A stretch of 64,000 nucleotides of DNA from Streptomyces sp. CB01373 (GCF_002803075.1 NZ_NNBK01000004.1:124001-188000); one strand, 5' to 3'; positions 17,978 through 27,949 are shown, counted from the stretch's first letter. The notes: generated by a model not told the origin, from the sequence alone. Made by a program: numbers and translations.

Positions 17978-19747
17978 GTGGACGTGAGCGGCGGGAGCGG
18001 ACAGCCGCGTTCCGGCAAGGACGAGTCGGCAGAGCGCCGCACGGGCCCGGTCGACCCGGCCCCCGACTCCATGGGCCCGGGCACCGAGCCGGCCGACGCG
18101 GCCCCGCCCGAGCCGTCCCCGTTGACCGGCACCCCCGTCACCGGAGCGGAGGGCGACCCGGAAGAGCCGACGAGGGAGACGCAGGAGGCAGAGGGGACGG
18201 ACGAGCCGAAACGCTCCGCCGACGCCCCCCAGCAGCCGCAGGCGACCGCCGACGTCCCGCAGGAGCCGTCCGGCACCGGCGATGCCTCAAAGGACCCGTC
18301 GGCCGGCCGCGACGTCCCGCGGCAGCCTCCCGCCACCCACGAGGCCCCGCAGGAGTCGTCGGCCACCGGCGACGCCCCGCAGCCGTCCGCCGCCGGCGAC
18401 GCCCACCACGGCGCCCATCCCGAGCGCGGTTACGCCCACAGCGGTGACCCGGCCGCCGGACGTGAATCCGGCGCCCGTGCCGAGAGCCCGGCCCCCGCGC
18501 CCGGCGACCGCGACCGCCCCGAGACCCACCCCGACCGCGCTCCGGCCCGTTCCGGGGCCGGGCAGGAGCCGCCGCGGCGCCCCAGCGAGCCCAGAGGCGG
18601 GCTCCTCATGGGGCGGCCCTTCGGCGTGCCCGTCTACGTGGCGCCCAGCTGGTTCCTCGTGGCCGCGCTCATCACCTGGGTGTTCGGCGGGCAGCTCGAC
18701 CGGGTGCTGCCCGAGCTCGGCGCCGCCCGCTACCTCGTAGCCCTCTTCTTCGCGGTCGCCTTCTACGGCTCCGTCCTCGTCCACGAACTCGCCCACACCA
18801 TCGCCGCCCTCCGCTTCAAGCTCCCGGTCCGCCGCATCCAGCTCCAGTTCTTCGGCGGCGTCTCCGAGATCGAGAAGGAGGCCGAGACCCCCGGCCGCGA
18901 GTTCGTCCTCGCCTTCGTCGGCCCGCTGCTCTCTTTGATCCTCGCCGGCGTCTTCTACGCCGCCCTGCGGCCCGTCGAACGCGGCACGGTCGTCGGTGTC
19001 CTGCTGGCCGGACTGATGATCTCCAACCTCATCGTCGCCGCCTTCAACCTGCTGCCCGGACTGCCCCTCGACGGCGGACGCATGCTGCGCGCCGTCGTCT
19101 GGAAGATCACCGGCAGACCGATGAGCGGCACCGTCGCCGCCGCCTGGGTCGGCCGCGCGCTCGCCGTCGCCGTGCTGGTCGGACTGCCCCTGGTCACCCA
19201 GTCCGGCGCCCTCGGCGCCCCCGCCGAGGACAGCGTCGGCGTGGGCACCGTCACCAACGCCCTGCTCGCAGCCATCCTGGCCGCGATCATCTGGACCGGC
19301 GCCGGCAACAGCCTGCGCATGGCCCGGCTGCGCGAACACCTCCCCGAGCTGCGCGCCCGCGCCCTCACCCGCCGCGCCGTCCCGGTCGAGACCAACACCT
19401 CCCTGGCCGAGGCGCTGCGCCGCGCCAACGCGTCCGGCGCCCGCGCCCTGGTCGTCGTCGACGGCCACGGCGAGCCGCTCTCCCTCGTCCGCGAGTCCGC
19501 CATCGTCGGCGTACCCGAGCACCGCCGCCCCTGGGTCTACGCCAGCGAACTCGCCCAGGAGCTCACCGACGGCATGCGCGTCTCCGCCGAACTCGCCGGC
19601 GAGGACCTCCTGGACGCGCTGCGCGCCGCCCCGGCCACCGAGTACCTCGTGGTGGAGAACAGCGGCGAGATCTACGGTGTGCTGTCCGCGTCCGACGTGG
19701 AGCGCGCCTTCGTCAAGGCCATGGCCCGCCCGTCGCCCTCCGCGTAG
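17978..19747 (+). CDS. site-2 protease family (M50) metalloprotease with CBS domains
   Basis: A 589-residue intramembrane metalloprotease with an unusual architecture. The first ~205 residues are Pro/Ala/Glu-rich and disordered, with degenerate repeats around DVPQEPS- and DAPQ-type units. A membrane domain follows, carrying the zinc motif HELAH (269-273) and the second motif LPLDGGRM with Asp365 as third ligand. After the last membrane helices (~residue 430) comes a tandem CBS-like region (VPVETNTSLAEALRRANASG; ATEYLVVENSGEIYGVLSASD). Such rhomboid-unrelated S2Ps cleave membrane-bound anti-sigma factors or other regulators; the substrate here is unknown. The start is the GTG at 17978 with CGAGGGGAC upstream. 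Confidence 0.9.
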   Translation: MDVSGGSGQPRSGKDESAERRTGPVDPAPDSMGPGTEPADAAPPEPSPLTGTPVTGAEGDPEEPTRETQEAEGTDEPKRSADAPQQPQATADVPQEPSGTGDASKDPSAGRDVPRQPPATHEAPQESSATGDAPQPSAAGDAHHGAHPERGYAHSGDPAAGRESGARAESPAPAPGDRDRPETHPDRAPARSGAGQEPPRRPSEPRGGLLMGRPFGVPVYVAPSWFLVAALITWVFGGQLDRVLPELGAARYLVALFFAVAFYGSVLVHELAHTIAALRFKLPVRRIQLQFFGGVSEIEKEAETPGREFVLAFVGPLLSLILAGVFYAALRPVERGTVVGVLLAGLMISNLIVAAFNLLPGLPLDGGRMLRAVVWKITGRPMSGTVAAAWVGRALAVAVLVGLPLVTQSGALGAPAEDSVGVGTVTNALLAAILAAIIWTGAGNSLRMARLREHLPELRARALTRRAVPVETNTSLAEALRRANASGARALVVVDGHGEPLSLVRESAIVGVPEHRRPWVYASELAQELTDGMRVSAELAGEDLLDALRAAPATEYLVVENSGEIYGVLSASDVERAFVKAMARPSPSA

Positions 19748-19808
19748 GGCTCCCGGCGGGCCCCTCCGCGTGGTCGGAGGGCCCGTCGGGGACCGGTAGG
19801 CTGGTCAC

Positions 19809-20711
19809 ATGTCCGAACCGACCGGTGCCGCCCGCCGCCGCGGGCCCTTCAAGGTCGGGGACCAGGTACAGCTGACCGACCCCAAGGGCCGCCACTACAC
19901 GTTCACGCTCGAGGCCGGGAAGAACTTCCACACCCACAAAGGTTCCTTCCCGCACGACGAACTGATCGGCGCACCCGAGGGCAGCGTTGTCCGCACCACC
20001 GGCAACGTCGCCTACCTCGCGCTGCGCCCCCTGCTCCCCGACTACGTCCTGTCCATGCCCCGCGGGGCAGCTGTCGTATACCCGAAGGACGCGGGGCAGA
20101 TCCTCGCCTTCGCCGACATCTTCCCCGGCGCACGCGTCGTGGAGGCCGGCGTCGGCTCCGGCTCGCTGAGCAGCTTCCTGCTGCGGGCGATCGGCGACCA
20201 GGGCATGCTGCACAGCTACGAGCGCCGCGCCGACTTCGCGGAGATCGCCCAGGCGAACGTGGAGCGCTACTTCGGCGGTCCGCACCCCGCCTGGCAGCTC
20301 ACCGTCGGAGACCTCCAGGACAACCTGTCCGACGCCGACGTCGACCGCGTCATCCTCGACATGCTCGCCCCCTGGGAGTGCCTGGAGTCCGTCTCCAAGG
20401 CACTCGTCCCCGGCGGCATCCTGTGCTGCTACGTCGCGACCACCACCCAGCTCGCCCGGACCGTGGAGTCCATCCGCGAGATCGGCTGCTTCAACGAGCC
20501 GACCGCCTGGGAGACGATGATCCGCAACTGGCACATCGAGGGCCTGGCCGTCCGCCCGGACCACCGCATGATCGGCCACACCGGCTTCCTGCTCACCGCC
20601 CGCCGGCTCGCGGACGGCGTCGAGCCGCCCATGCGCCGCCGCCGCCCCGCCAAGGGCGCCTACGGTGAGGACTACGAGGGCCCCAACGCCGACGGCGGCG
20701 CCACCCGCTGA
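19809..20711 (+). CDS. trmI: tRNA (adenine-N1)-methyltransferase TrmI
   Basis: A 300-residue SAM-dependent enzyme making m1A58 in the T-loop of tRNA. The N-terminal beta domain (FKVGDQVQLTDPKGRHYTF; HTHKGSFPHDELIG) precedes a Rossmann methyltransferase with the SAM motif VVEAGVGSGSLSSFLL, the YERRADFAEIAQANV segment and the catalytic-region VILDMLAPWECLE. The Arg-rich C-terminal tail may help bind tRNA. It starts with ATG 61 bases after the M50 gene, an arrangement that precedes the arc-pup locus in many actinobacteria. A long perfect terminator follows. Confidence 0.93.
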   Translation: MSEPTGAARRRGPFKVGDQVQLTDPKGRHYTFTLEAGKNFHTHKGSFPHDELIGAPEGSVVRTTGNVAYLALRPLLPDYVLSMPRGAAVVYPKDAGQILAFADIFPGARVVEAGVGSGSLSSFLLRAIGDQGMLHSYERRADFAEIAQANVERYFGGPHPAWQLTVGDLQDNLSDADVDRVILDMLAPWECLESVSKALVPGGILCCYVATTTQLARTVESIREIGCFNEPTAWETMIRNWHIEGLAVRPDHRMIGHTGFLLTARRLADGVEPPMRRRRPAKGAYGEDYEGPNADGGATR

Positions 20712-20738
20712 CGCGGCCCGCCACCACGCGCAACACAC

Positions 20739-20790
20739 GGGCGCCGTGGTGGAGTTCCCGACGACCACCGGGAACTCCACCACGGCGCCC
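20739..20790 (+). terminator. trmI terminator
   Basis: A perfect 22-bp stem (20739-20760 with 20769-20790) around an eight-base loop, 27 bases after the trmI stop. Confidence 0.9.
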
Positions 20791-20886
20791 TCGCGTTGAT
20801 CCCCACCCCGCCGTTCCCCCGCACTGTGACGTGTGGCACGATGCTGGCCACCCCCACCGGCACAGCCCTCGCAGGAGATGCTCCTA

Positions 20887-21465
20887 GTGCAGCAGTCCGC
20901 CGTTCCGGAACTGGCCCACACGCACACCCGCCCCATCCACTGGATGGCCACCGCCACCGCGGTCGCCGGTGTGGTCGCTCTCTCCTCGCTCGTGCAGCCC
21001 GGCGCGGCCACGGCCGCCCAGCCGCAGGGCCCCCGCACGCACTCCGCACCCGCCGCCGCGGCCGCCCCGGGCACCACCGGCGTGACCTTCCCGATCGACT
21101 GCGGCCCGGTGCGGGCCGTGGTGGCGAAGAAGGCCTCCGGGGACCTCGACGGGGACGGCCGGCCGGAGACCGTGGCCGTCGTGCACTGCGACGCCGCCAT
21201 GGGCACCCCGCCCGACGCCGTCTACGTCCTCACCCAGGCCGTCGGCGCCGCCGAGCCGCGCGTGGTCGCCACCCTCGTCGAGGCCAAGGACCGGTATTCG
21301 GTCACGGACTTCGCCGTCCGTGACGGCGCGGTGACCGCCACCCTGCTCGGCTACTCCTCGCCGGACGTGCCCAATTGCTGCCCCGACCTCAAGGACGACG
21401 TGAAGTGGCGGTGGCAGAACGGCGCGTTCGTCCGCTCCACGGACGCCGGGGCGCGCGGTATCTGA
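20887..21465 (+). CDS. secreted hypothetical protein with a DxDxDG-type repeat
   Basis: A 192-residue protein I cannot name. The N-terminus carries a hydrophobic segment (WMATATAVAGVVALSSL) followed by an Ala-rich stretch, which looks like a signal peptide or anchor. The exported part contains ASGDLDGDGRPETVAVVHCD, resembling a calcium-binding FG-GAP/VCBS repeat, and a paired-cysteine region NCCPDL that may form disulfides. The start is the GTG at 20887, because AGGAG at 20873-20877 is nine bases upstream of it; ATG at 20878 directly abuts that site and the frame further upstream is shadow. It stands alone between the trmI terminator and the convergent ferredoxin gene. Confidence 0.78.
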   Translation: MQQSAVPELAHTHTRPIHWMATATAVAGVVALSSLVQPGAATAAQPQGPRTHSAPAAAAAPGTTGVTFPIDCGPVRAVVAKKASGDLDGDGRPETVAVVHCDAAMGTPPDAVYVLTQAVGAAEPRVVATLVEAKDRYSVTDFAVRDGAVTATLLGYSSPDVPNCCPDLKDDVKWRWQNGAFVRSTDAGARGI

Positions 21466-21534
21466 CCGCGTCCCGGACCACAGTCACTGAAAATGTGAGA
21501 AAACAGACAATGGTGACGCCTCGCGCCGAGGTTG

Positions 21535-21840
21535 TCACTCCGCGTCAGGTCCGTACACCTCGACCCGGTCCGCGACGCGGCGTACATGGATGCACTCGCC
21601 CGGGCACTCCTTGGCCGAGTCCACCACGTCCGTGAGGAGCGGAAGCGGCACGGGCGTTGCCGCTCCGGCCTCCTGAAGGAGCTCGTCCTCCGGGCCCTTC
21701 ACATAGGCCAGACCGTCGATGTCCAGCTCGAACACCTCGGGCGCGTACTGTGCGCAGATGCCGTCGCCGGTACACAGGTCCTGGTCGATCCAGACCTCCA
21801 GGGCCTCGCCACCGTTCGAGGTCTGCTGCTGCACGGTCAT
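21535..21840 (-). CDS. ferredoxin
   Basis: A 101-residue small electron carrier of the single-cluster Streptomyces type. The cysteines lie in DLCTGDGICAQYAPEVF and in KECPGECIHV: the short C-x5-C spacing plus CPGEC suits a [3Fe-4S] or [4Fe-4S] cluster serving P450s or oxidoreductases. Acidic overall. The ATG at 21840 follows a GGAGA-like site; the huge upstream open frame is antisense to arc. Divergent from arc with ~240 bases between. A TAGGGT on the minus strand at 21908-21913 is a possible -10. The gene directly before arc in Streptomyces is typically this ferredoxin. Confidence 0.92.
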   Translation of the reverse strand: MTVQQQTSNGGEALEVWIDQDLCTGDGICAQYAPEVFELDIDGLAYVKGPEDELLQEAGAATPVPLPLLTDVVDSAKECPGECIHVRRVADRVEVYGPDAE

Positions 21841-22039
21841 CTCTCCTGCCGTATCACGTCGAGCCGTACGGGAATCCGGCCAGCTCTGACGGGTGTTGAA
21901 CATGTCGACCCTACCTCTGCCCGCTTTCCAATCATGTTCGGTGGGTATTCCCCTGGCGTGAGGGAGAGCGCAAGGGTGAAGATCGGACACACCCCGACAG
22001 TCTTTGTGATCTAGGGGTTTCAATCGACACCCACCCAGG

Positions 22040-22045
22040 TAGGGT
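22040..22045 (+). promoter_or_regulatory. possible arc promoter -10 (TAGGGT)
   Basis: TAGGGT follows TTTCAA (22018-22023) after 16 bases and lies 38 bases before the arc start. The -35 match is poor. Confidence 0.35.
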
Positions 22046-22083
22046 CTGGAAGCGTCCAGCTCCCCTTGGAGGAGGTGAGGACC

Positions 22084-23850
22084 GTGGCAGCCCACGACGA
22101 CGACATGAACCGCGGCATCCGCCCGGGACGCGGGTCCGACGACCCGGCCGGGCAGATCGCCTACCTTGAGCAGGAGATCGCCGTCCTGCGCCGCAAGCTC
22201 GCCGACTCTCCGCGTCACACGAGGATTCTCGAAGAGCGGATCGTCGAGTTGCAGACCAACCTGGCCGGCGTCTCCGCGCAGAACGAACGGCTTGCGAACA
22301 CGCTCCGCGAGGCCCGCGACCAGATCGTGGCCCTCAAGGAAGAGGTCGACCGGCTCGCCCAGCCGCCGGCCGGCTTCGGAGTCTTCCTGCAGGCCAACGA
22401 GGACGGCACCGCCGACATCTTCACCGGTGGCCGCAAGCTCCGGGTGAACGTCAGCCCCAGCGTCGAGCTCGACGAGCTCAGGCGCGGCCAGGAACTGATG
22501 CTCAACGAAGCGCTCAACGTGGTCGAGGCCATGGAGTTCGAGCGCGTCGGCGACATCGTCACCCTCAAGGAGATCCTCGAGGACGGCGAGCGGGCCCTGG
22601 TGCTCGGGCACACCGACGAGGAGCGGGTGGTACGGCTCGCCGAGCCGCTGCTGGACGTCACCATCCGCCCCGGCGACGCGCTCCTGCTCGAACCCAGGTC
22701 CGGCTACGTCTACGAGGTCGTGCCCAAGAGCGAGGTCGAGGAACTCGTCCTCGAAGAGGTGCCCGACATCGGCTACGAGCAGATCGGCGGCCTCGGCAAC
22801 CAGATCGAGGCCATCCGTGACGCCGTGGAGCTGCCGTACCTCTACCCGGACCTGTTCAAGGAGCACGAGCTGCGCCCGCCGAAGGGCGTCCTGCTCTACG
22901 GGCCTCCCGGATGCGGCAAGACGCTCATCGCCAAGGCCGTCGCGAACTCGCTCGCCAAGAAGGTCGCCGAGGTCACCGGACAGGCTGCGGGCAAGAGCTT
23001 CTTCCTCAACATCAAGGGCCCGGAGCTGCTGAACAAGTACGTCGGCGAGACCGAGCGGCAGATCCGCCTGGTCTTCCAGCGTGCCCGGGAGAAGGCCGGC
23101 GAGGGCACCCCCGTGATCGTCTTCTTCGACGAGATGGAGTCCCTCTTCCGCACCCGCGGCTCCGGTGTCAGCTCGGACGTGGAGAACACCATCGTCCCCC
23201 AGCTGCTCGCCGAGATCGACGGTGTGGAAGGCCTGCAGAACGTGGTCGTGATCGGCGCCTCCAACCGCGAGGACATGATCGACCCCGCCATCCTGCGGCC
23301 CGGCCGCCTCGATGTGAAGATCAAGATCGAGCGTCCGGACGCCGAGGCGGCGAAGGACATCTTCGGGAAGTACCTCACCGAGCGCCTCCCGCTGCACGCG
23401 GAGGACGTCGCGGAACACGCGGGCGACAAGGACTCCACGGTCCAGGGCATGATCCAGACCGCGGTGGAACACATGTACGCCGAAACCGAGGAGAACCGCT
23501 TCCTGGAGGTCACCTACGCCAACGGCGACAAGGAAGTCCTGTATTTCAAGGACTTCAATTCCGGCGCCATGATCGAGAACATCGTGGGCCGCGCCAAGAA
23601 GATGGCGATCAAGGACTTCCTCGAGAAGAACCAGAAGGGCCTCCGCGTCTCCCACCTGCTCCAGGCATGCGTGGACGAGTTCAAGGAGAACGAGGACCTG
23701 CCGAACACCACCAACCCGGACGACTGGGCCCGGATCTCCGGAAAGAAGGGCGAGCGGATCGTCTACATCCGCACCCTCATCACCGGAAAGCAGGGCGCGG
23801 ACACCGGACGCTCCATCGACACGGTGGCGAATACCGGGCAGTACCTGTAA
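22084..23850 (+). CDS. arc: proteasome-associated AAA+ ATPase Arc (Mpa homologue)
   Basis: A 588-residue hexameric unfoldase that recognises pupylated proteins and feeds them into the 20S proteasome. An N-terminal coiled coil ([14 protein letters not shown] to [13 protein letters not shown], ~20-85) binds Pup, and an OB-fold interdomain follows. The AAA+ module has Walker A GPPGCGKT (273-280), Walker B FFDEMES (D349, E350) and the arginine-finger region [13 protein letters not shown]. The last residues are QYL, whose penultimate tyrosine is the proteasome-gating signal known in Mpa/ARC. The GTG at 22084 is chosen because GGAGGTGAGG ends three bases before it; translation from 22066 would start inside the ribosome site. 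Confidence 0.97.
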   Translation: MAAHDDDMNRGIRPGRGSDDPAGQIAYLEQEIAVLRRKLADSPRHTRILEERIVELQTNLAGVSAQNERLANTLREARDQIVALKEEVDRLAQPPAGFGVFLQANEDGTADIFTGGRKLRVNVSPSVELDELRRGQELMLNEALNVVEAMEFERVGDIVTLKEILEDGERALVLGHTDEERVVRLAEPLLDVTIRPGDALLLEPRSGYVYEVVPKSEVEELVLEEVPDIGYEQIGGLGNQIEAIRDAVELPYLYPDLFKEHELRPPKGVLLYGPPGCGKTLIAKAVANSLAKKVAEVTGQAAGKSFFLNIKGPELLNKYVGETERQIRLVFQRAREKAGEGTPVIVFFDEMESLFRTRGSGVSSDVENTIVPQLLAEIDGVEGLQNVVVIGASNREDMIDPAILRPGRLDVKIKIERPDAEAAKDIFGKYLTERLPLHAEDVAEHAGDKDSTVQGMIQTAVEHMYAETEENRFLEVTYANGDKEVLYFKDFNSGAMIENIVGRAKKMAIKDFLEKNQKGLRVSHLLQACVDEFKENEDLPNTTNPDDWARISGKKGERIVYIRTLITGKQGADTGRSIDTVANTGQYL

Positions 23851-23859
23851 AAGCAGGGT

Positions 23860-23894
23860 GGCTGCGGGTGCCCTCCAGGGGGTACCCGCAGTCG
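23860..23894 (+). terminator. arc downstream hairpin
   Basis: CTGCGGGT and ACCCGCAG arms with an inner CCC/GGG pairing form an imperfect hairpin about ten bases after the arc stop. The rest of the 234-base arc-dop gap probably holds the dop promoter; no small gene was seen in it. Confidence 0.55.
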
Positions 23895-24084
23895 GCTGTT
23901 TCCGGGGCCACCGCATGGAGCAGGCAATGACGCAAATGATCTCCCCACCAGCGCAAAGGCGTTCTAGGCTCTTTCGTACCGCCGGGTCGCGCAGTGCGGG
24001 GACGGGCACCGCACAGGCACCCGGGCACGAGCGGTACTTGAGCGCCGCCCACGACCGAGGGCGCCGCCGGGCAAGGAGGGCCGC

Positions 24085-25596
24085 ATGACCGTACGGCGAG
24101 TAATGGGCATCGAGACGGAGTACGGGATCTCCGTCCCCGGCCACCCCAATGCCAATGCCATGCTCACCTCATCCCAGATCGTCAACGCCTACGCGGCGGC
24201 CATGCACCGGGCCCGCCGGGCCCGCTGGGACTTCGAGGAGGAGAATCCGCTTCGGGACGCCCGGGGCTTCGACCTCGCCCGCGAGGCGGCCGACGCCAGC
24301 CAGCTCACCGACGAGGACATCGGCCTGGCCAACGTCATCCTCACCAATGGCGCACGGCTCTACGTCGACCACGCCCACCCCGAGTACAGCGCGCCCGAGG
24401 TCACCAACCCGCGCGACGCCGTCCTGTGGGACAAGGCCGGCGAACGGATCATGGCCGAGGCGGCGGAGCGGGCGGCCCAGCTGCCCGGCGCCCAGCCGAT
24501 CCACCTCTACAAGAACAACACCGACAACAAGGGCGCCTCCTACGGCACGCACGAGAACTACCTGATGAAGCGGGAGACCGCGTTCTCGGACATCGTGCGC
24601 CACCTCACGCCCTTCTTCGTCTCCCGCCAGGTCGTCACGGGCGCGGGACGCGTCGGCATCGGCCAGGACGGCCACGAACACGGCTTCCAGCTCAGCCAGC
24701 GCGCGGACTACTTCGAGGTCGAGGTCGGCCTGGAGACCACGCTCAAGCGGCCGATCATCAACACGCGCGACGAGCCGCACGCCGACGCGGAGAAGTACCG
24801 CCGCCTGCACGTGATCATTGGCGACGCCAACCTCTCGGAGATCTCCACCTACCTCAAGCTGGGCACGACCGCCCTGGTCCTGTCCATGATCGAGGACGGC
24901 TTCATCGCCGTTGACCTGGCCGTCGACCAGCCCGTCCGCACGCTCCACCAGGTCTCGCACGACCCGGGCCTCAAGCGTCTGATCACGCTGCGCAGCGGCC
25001 GGACGCTCACCGCGGTGCAGCTCCAGATGGAGTACTACGAGCTGTCGCGCAAGTACGTGGAGGAGCGGTTCGGCGCGGACGCCGACGAGCAGACCAAGGA
25101 CGTGCTGTCCCGCTGGGAGGACACCCTCAACCGGCTGGAGAACGATCCGATGAGCCTGGCCGGCGAGCTGGACTGGGTCGCCAAGCGGGAGCTCATGGAG
25201 GGCTACCGGCGACGTGACGGCCTCGACTGGGACGCCGCCCGCCTCCACCTCGTCGACCTCCAGTACGCGGACGTACGCCCCGACAAGGGCCTGTACAACC
25301 GCCTGGTGGCCCGCGGACGCATCAAGCGCCTGCTGGACGAGACCGAGGTGGACCGGGCCCGCAGGAAGCCGCCGGAGGACACGCGCGCGTACTTCCGCGG
25401 CCGCTGCCTGGAGCAGTACGCCGACGACGTCGCCGCGGCCTCCTGGGACTCGGTGATCTTCGATCTGCCGGGCCGGGACTCGCTGCAGCGCGTCCCAACC
25501 CTGGAACCGCTTCGCGGAACGCGTAATCACGTCAAGGAGCTCCTCGACCGCTGCCGTACCGCCGAAGACCTGGTCAGGGTGCTTTCCGGCGGCTGA
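24085..25596 (+). CDS. dop: depupylase/deamidase Dop
   Basis: A 503-residue carboxylate-amine-ligase-fold enzyme paralogous to PafA. It deamidates the C-terminal glutamine of Pup to glutamate and removes Pup from substrates. Fold signatures are MGIETEYGI at the N-terminus (ATP/Mg-binding glutamates), [14 protein letters not shown] with the catalytic-region aspartate, [19 protein letters not shown], and [23 protein letters not shown]. The insertion of ~40 residues after [24 protein letters not shown] is the Dop-loop that separates Dop from PafA. The ATG at 24085 follows AAGGAGG. Because this Pup ends in Gln, Dop activity is required before PafA can use it. Confidence 0.97.
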   Translation: MTVRRVMGIETEYGISVPGHPNANAMLTSSQIVNAYAAAMHRARRARWDFEEENPLRDARGFDLAREAADASQLTDEDIGLANVILTNGARLYVDHAHPEYSAPEVTNPRDAVLWDKAGERIMAEAAERAAQLPGAQPIHLYKNNTDNKGASYGTHENYLMKRETAFSDIVRHLTPFFVSRQVVTGAGRVGIGQDGHEHGFQLSQRADYFEVEVGLETTLKRPIINTRDEPHADAEKYRRLHVIIGDANLSEISTYLKLGTTALVLSMIEDGFIAVDLAVDQPVRTLHQVSHDPGLKRLITLRSGRTLTAVQLQMEYYELSRKYVEERFGADADEQTKDVLSRWEDTLNRLENDPMSLAGELDWVAKRELMEGYRRRDGLDWDAARLHLVDLQYADVRPDKGLYNRLVARGRIKRLLDETEVDRARRKPPEDTRAYFRGRCLEQYADDVAAASWDSVIFDLPGRDSLQRVPTLEPLRGTRNHVKELLDRCRTAEDLVRVLSGG

Positions 25597-25776
25597 GCGG
25601 ATCTTGGACCGGGCCGCCCGCGCAGGGTGGAAATCCCCGGTGCCGGGAATCATCGAGGTGGCCCTCGTACGTTGGAGAAAGTGCGGGGCCGATGTCGGAC
25701 CCGGCTTGTAGGGTCGGAACATCACCGATCGGCCGTAATGCCGACCATGTCGGGCGAACTGAGCGGGGTGAGGGTT

Positions 25777-25995
25777 ATGGCAACGAAGGACACCGGCGGC
25801 GGGCAGCAGAAGGCCACGCGTTCCACCGAGGAGGTCGAGGAGCAGTCCCAGGACGCGCAGGCCGCGGACGACCTCAAGGAACGCCACGAGAAGCTGAGCG
25901 ACGACGTGGACTCCGTTCTCGACGAGATCGACGACGTCCTGGAGGAGAACGCCGAGGACTTCGTGCGCTCCTTCGTGCAAAAGGGCGGTCAGTGA
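25777..25995 (+). CDS. pup: prokaryotic ubiquitin-like protein Pup
   Basis: A 72-residue intrinsically disordered modifier. The N-terminal half is polar, and the C-terminal half has the helix-prone stretch DDVDSVLDEIDDVLEENAEDF that docks on the Arc coiled coil. The protein ends in GGQ, so Dop must deamidate the terminal Gln to Glu before PafA attaches it to lysines. The ATG at 25777 with GGGGTGAGG upstream gives the expected MATKDTGGG N-terminus; the frame is open further upstream but that part is not Pup-like. It is 180 bases after dop and is followed by a broken small gene and prcB. Confidence 0.97.
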   Translation: MATKDTGGGQQKATRSTEEVEEQSQDAQAADDLKERHEKLSDDVDSVLDEIDDVLEENAEDFVRSFVQKGGQ

Positions 25996-26009
25996 GCGCC
26001 TGAGAAGCG

Positions 26010-26335
26010 GTGGCGGTGACGGACGAGCCGGTTGACGAGGAGCTGCGTGCGGTGCGGTGGGACCGCGCCGCGCGCGGCCTTCGTTTCCGGGCGCCGGCCG
26101 TCGCGCGGGCGCCCGGTGTCAGGCTCCGGCGAACCGCCTCAGGGCTAGCGTTCTTCATGTGGATCACCCCCGCGGGACGGGTAGGGTCCGTGGCGTAATG
26201 TGCATCAACTGCAACTCCGGCCTCGGCCAGTTGAGGGACGATCCCGAAGCGGTGGACCGAGCTGCCGACCACCTGGAAGGAAACGTGTGGAAGCCAACAC
26301 TCGTAGCACCGGGCGTCTGCCGGCCGCCTTCCTGA
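26010..26335 (+). pseudogene. endonuclease-VII-like remnant, split by a frameshift
   Basis: Two short frames together look like one gene. From a GTG at 26010, frame 3 encodes TDEPVDEELRAVRWDRAARGL and onward to RRTASGLAFF, then drifts to a stop at 26198. A shift to the -1 frame near 26150 continues with [17 protein letters not shown], then [21 protein letters not shown] and LEGNVWKP, stopping at 26335. HVDH plus [11 protein letters not shown] is the C-terminal half of a recombination endonuclease VII (HNH) domain. The first cysteine pair of that domain is absent in either frame, so an active zinc nuclease is unlikely. Its end overlaps the start of prcB by 49 bases. Frameshift mutation, sequencing error and programmed slippage remain open. 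Confidence 0.6.
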
Positions 26336-27132
26336 CGCCCGGGTCCTCGTCGTTCATGGACTTTCTCGCCGAGCACCAGCCGGAGATGCTTCCGGGCAAG
26401 CGGCAGCTGCCGCCGACCCAGGGGGTGATCGAGGCGCCGCACGGGACCACCATCGTGGCGGTGGCCTTCCCCGGCGGCGTCGTCCTGGCCGGTGACCGGC
26501 GCGCCACCATGGGGAACATGATCGCGCAGCGGGACGTCGAGAAGGTGTTCCCGGCCGACGAGTACTCGGCGGTCGGCATCGCCGGCACCGCGGGTCTGGC
26601 GGTGGAGATGGTGAAGCTGTTCCAGCTGGAGCTGGAGCACTTCGAGAAGGTCGAGGGAACGCAGCTCTCCCTCGAGGGCAAGGCGAACCGGCTGTCGACC
26701 ATGATCCGCTCCAACCTGGGCATGGCCATGCAGGGGCTGGCCGTGGTCCCGCTCTTCGCGGGGTACGACGTGGACCGCGACAGGGGCCGGATCTTCTCCT
26801 ACGACGTGACGGGCGGCCGTTCCGAGGAGTGCGGCTACGCGGCCACGGGCTCCGGCTCGATCTTCGCGCGCGGCGCGATGAAGAAGCTCTACCGGGATGA
26901 CCTGACCGAGGCCGAGACCACGACGCTGGTGGTCCAGGCCCTGTACGACGCGGCAGACGACGACTCGGCGACCGGTGGTCCCGATGTCGCCCGCCGGATC
27001 TATCCGATCGTCACCGTGATCACCGAGGACGGATTCCGCCGGCTCACCGAGGACGAGTGCTCCGAGATCGCCCGCTCGGTGCTCCAGCGGCGCCTGGAGC
27101 AGCCGGACGGCCCTCGGGCCGCGCTGCTGTAG
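26287..27132 (+). CDS. prcB: 20S proteasome beta subunit PrcB
   Basis: A 281-residue catalytic subunit made with a propeptide. Self-cleavage at Gly53-Thr54 ([10 protein letters not shown]) exposes the N-terminal threonine nucleophile. The mature part has the expected catalytic partners: aspartate and Lys-equivalent region in [15 protein letters not shown] and the glycine-rich ATGSGS near the C-terminal third. The start is the GTG at 26287 preceded by GGAAGGAAAC, giving the N-terminus [19 protein letters not shown] known from Streptomyces. It lies in one transcription unit with pup and prcA, and its start overlaps the remnant gene before it. Confidence 0.97.
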   Translation: MEANTRSTGRLPAAFLTPGSSSFMDFLAEHQPEMLPGKRQLPPTQGVIEAPHGTTIVAVAFPGGVVLAGDRRATMGNMIAQRDVEKVFPADEYSAVGIAGTAGLAVEMVKLFQLELEHFEKVEGTQLSLEGKANRLSTMIRSNLGMAMQGLAVVPLFAGYDVDRDRGRIFSYDVTGGRSEECGYAATGSGSIFARGAMKKLYRDDLTEAETTTLVVQALYDAADDDSATGGPDVARRIYPIVTVITEDGFRRLTEDECSEIARSVLQRRLEQPDGPRAALL

Positions 27133-27196
27133 CCCGGCGCCGGTTCTTCTTGTCCGGGGTGATCCAGTGACTTCTACAGAAAGGGACGGATAACCG

Positions 27197-27949
27197 GTGT
27201 CGACGCCGTTCTATGTCTCACCTCAGCAGGCCATGGCCGACCGGGCGGAGTACGCCCGCAAGGGCATCGCCCGTGGCCGCAGCCTGGTCGTGCTGCAGTA
27301 CGCCGACGGAATCGTGTTCGTCGGTGAGAATCCGTCCCGCGCGCTGCACAAGTTCAGCGAGATCTACGACCGGATCGCATTCGCGGCGGCCGGCAAGTAC
27401 AACGAGTACGAGAACCTGCGCATCGGCGGCGTCCGCTATGCCGACCTGCGCGGTTACACCTACGACCGGGACGACGTGACCGCCCGCGGCCTGGCGAACG
27501 TCTACGCCCAGACGCTGGGCACGATCTTCTCCAGCGCCGCGGAGAAGCCGTACGAGGTGGAGCTGGTGGTCGCCGAGGTGGGGGAGACCCCGGACGGCGA
27601 CCAGATCTACCGGCTGCCGCACGACGGCTCGATCGTGGACGAGCACGGCTCGGTCGCGGTCGGCGGCAACGCCGAGCAGATCAGCGGCTACCTGGACCAG
27701 CGCCACCGGGACGGCATGTCCCTGGCCGAGGCGCTGAAGCTGGCCGTGCAGGCCCTGTCCCGCGACACCAACGGCAGCGAGCGGGAGATCCCCGCCGAGC
27801 GCCTGGAGGTGGCGGTGCTGGACCGTACGCGTCCGCAGAAGCGCAAGTTCAAGCGCATCGTGGGCCGTCAGCTGGCCCGCCTGCTGGAGGCCGACGGCGC
27901 GGCGACCGAGGCGGAGAGCGCCGACGAGGACGGCTCCGAGGAGAAGTAG
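27197..27949 (+). CDS. prcA: 20S proteasome alpha subunit PrcA
   Basis: A 250-residue subunit of the outer heptameric rings. The N-terminal [23 protein letters not shown] is the gate segment plus the alpha-type H0 helix; the core beta-sandwich shows [19 protein letters not shown] and VELVVAEVG. The C-terminus is basic ([14 protein letters not shown]), then acidic and disordered. It has no catalytic threonine. The GTG at 27197 follows AAAGGGACGGA. It is 64 bases after prcB; the Arc tail QYL docks into pockets between alpha subunits. Confidence 0.97.
   Translation: MSTPFYVSPQQAMADRAEYARKGIARGRSLVVLQYADGIVFVGENPSRALHKFSEIYDRIAFAAAGKYNEYENLRIGGVRYADLRGYTYDRDDVTARGLANVYAQTLGTIFSSAAEKPYEVELVVAEVGETPDGDQIYRLPHDGSIVDEHGSVAVGGNAEQISGYLDQRHRDGMSLAEALKLAVQALSRDTNGSEREIPAERLEVAVLDRTRPQKRKFKRIVGRQLARLLEADGAATEAESADEDGSEEK

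Noticed and set aside
21535..24144. The ferredoxin read as part of an 869-codon minus-strand protein
   Set aside because: Only the last 101 residues are ferredoxin; the upstream part is antisense to arc. The ATG at 21840 with its own ribosome site is the real start.
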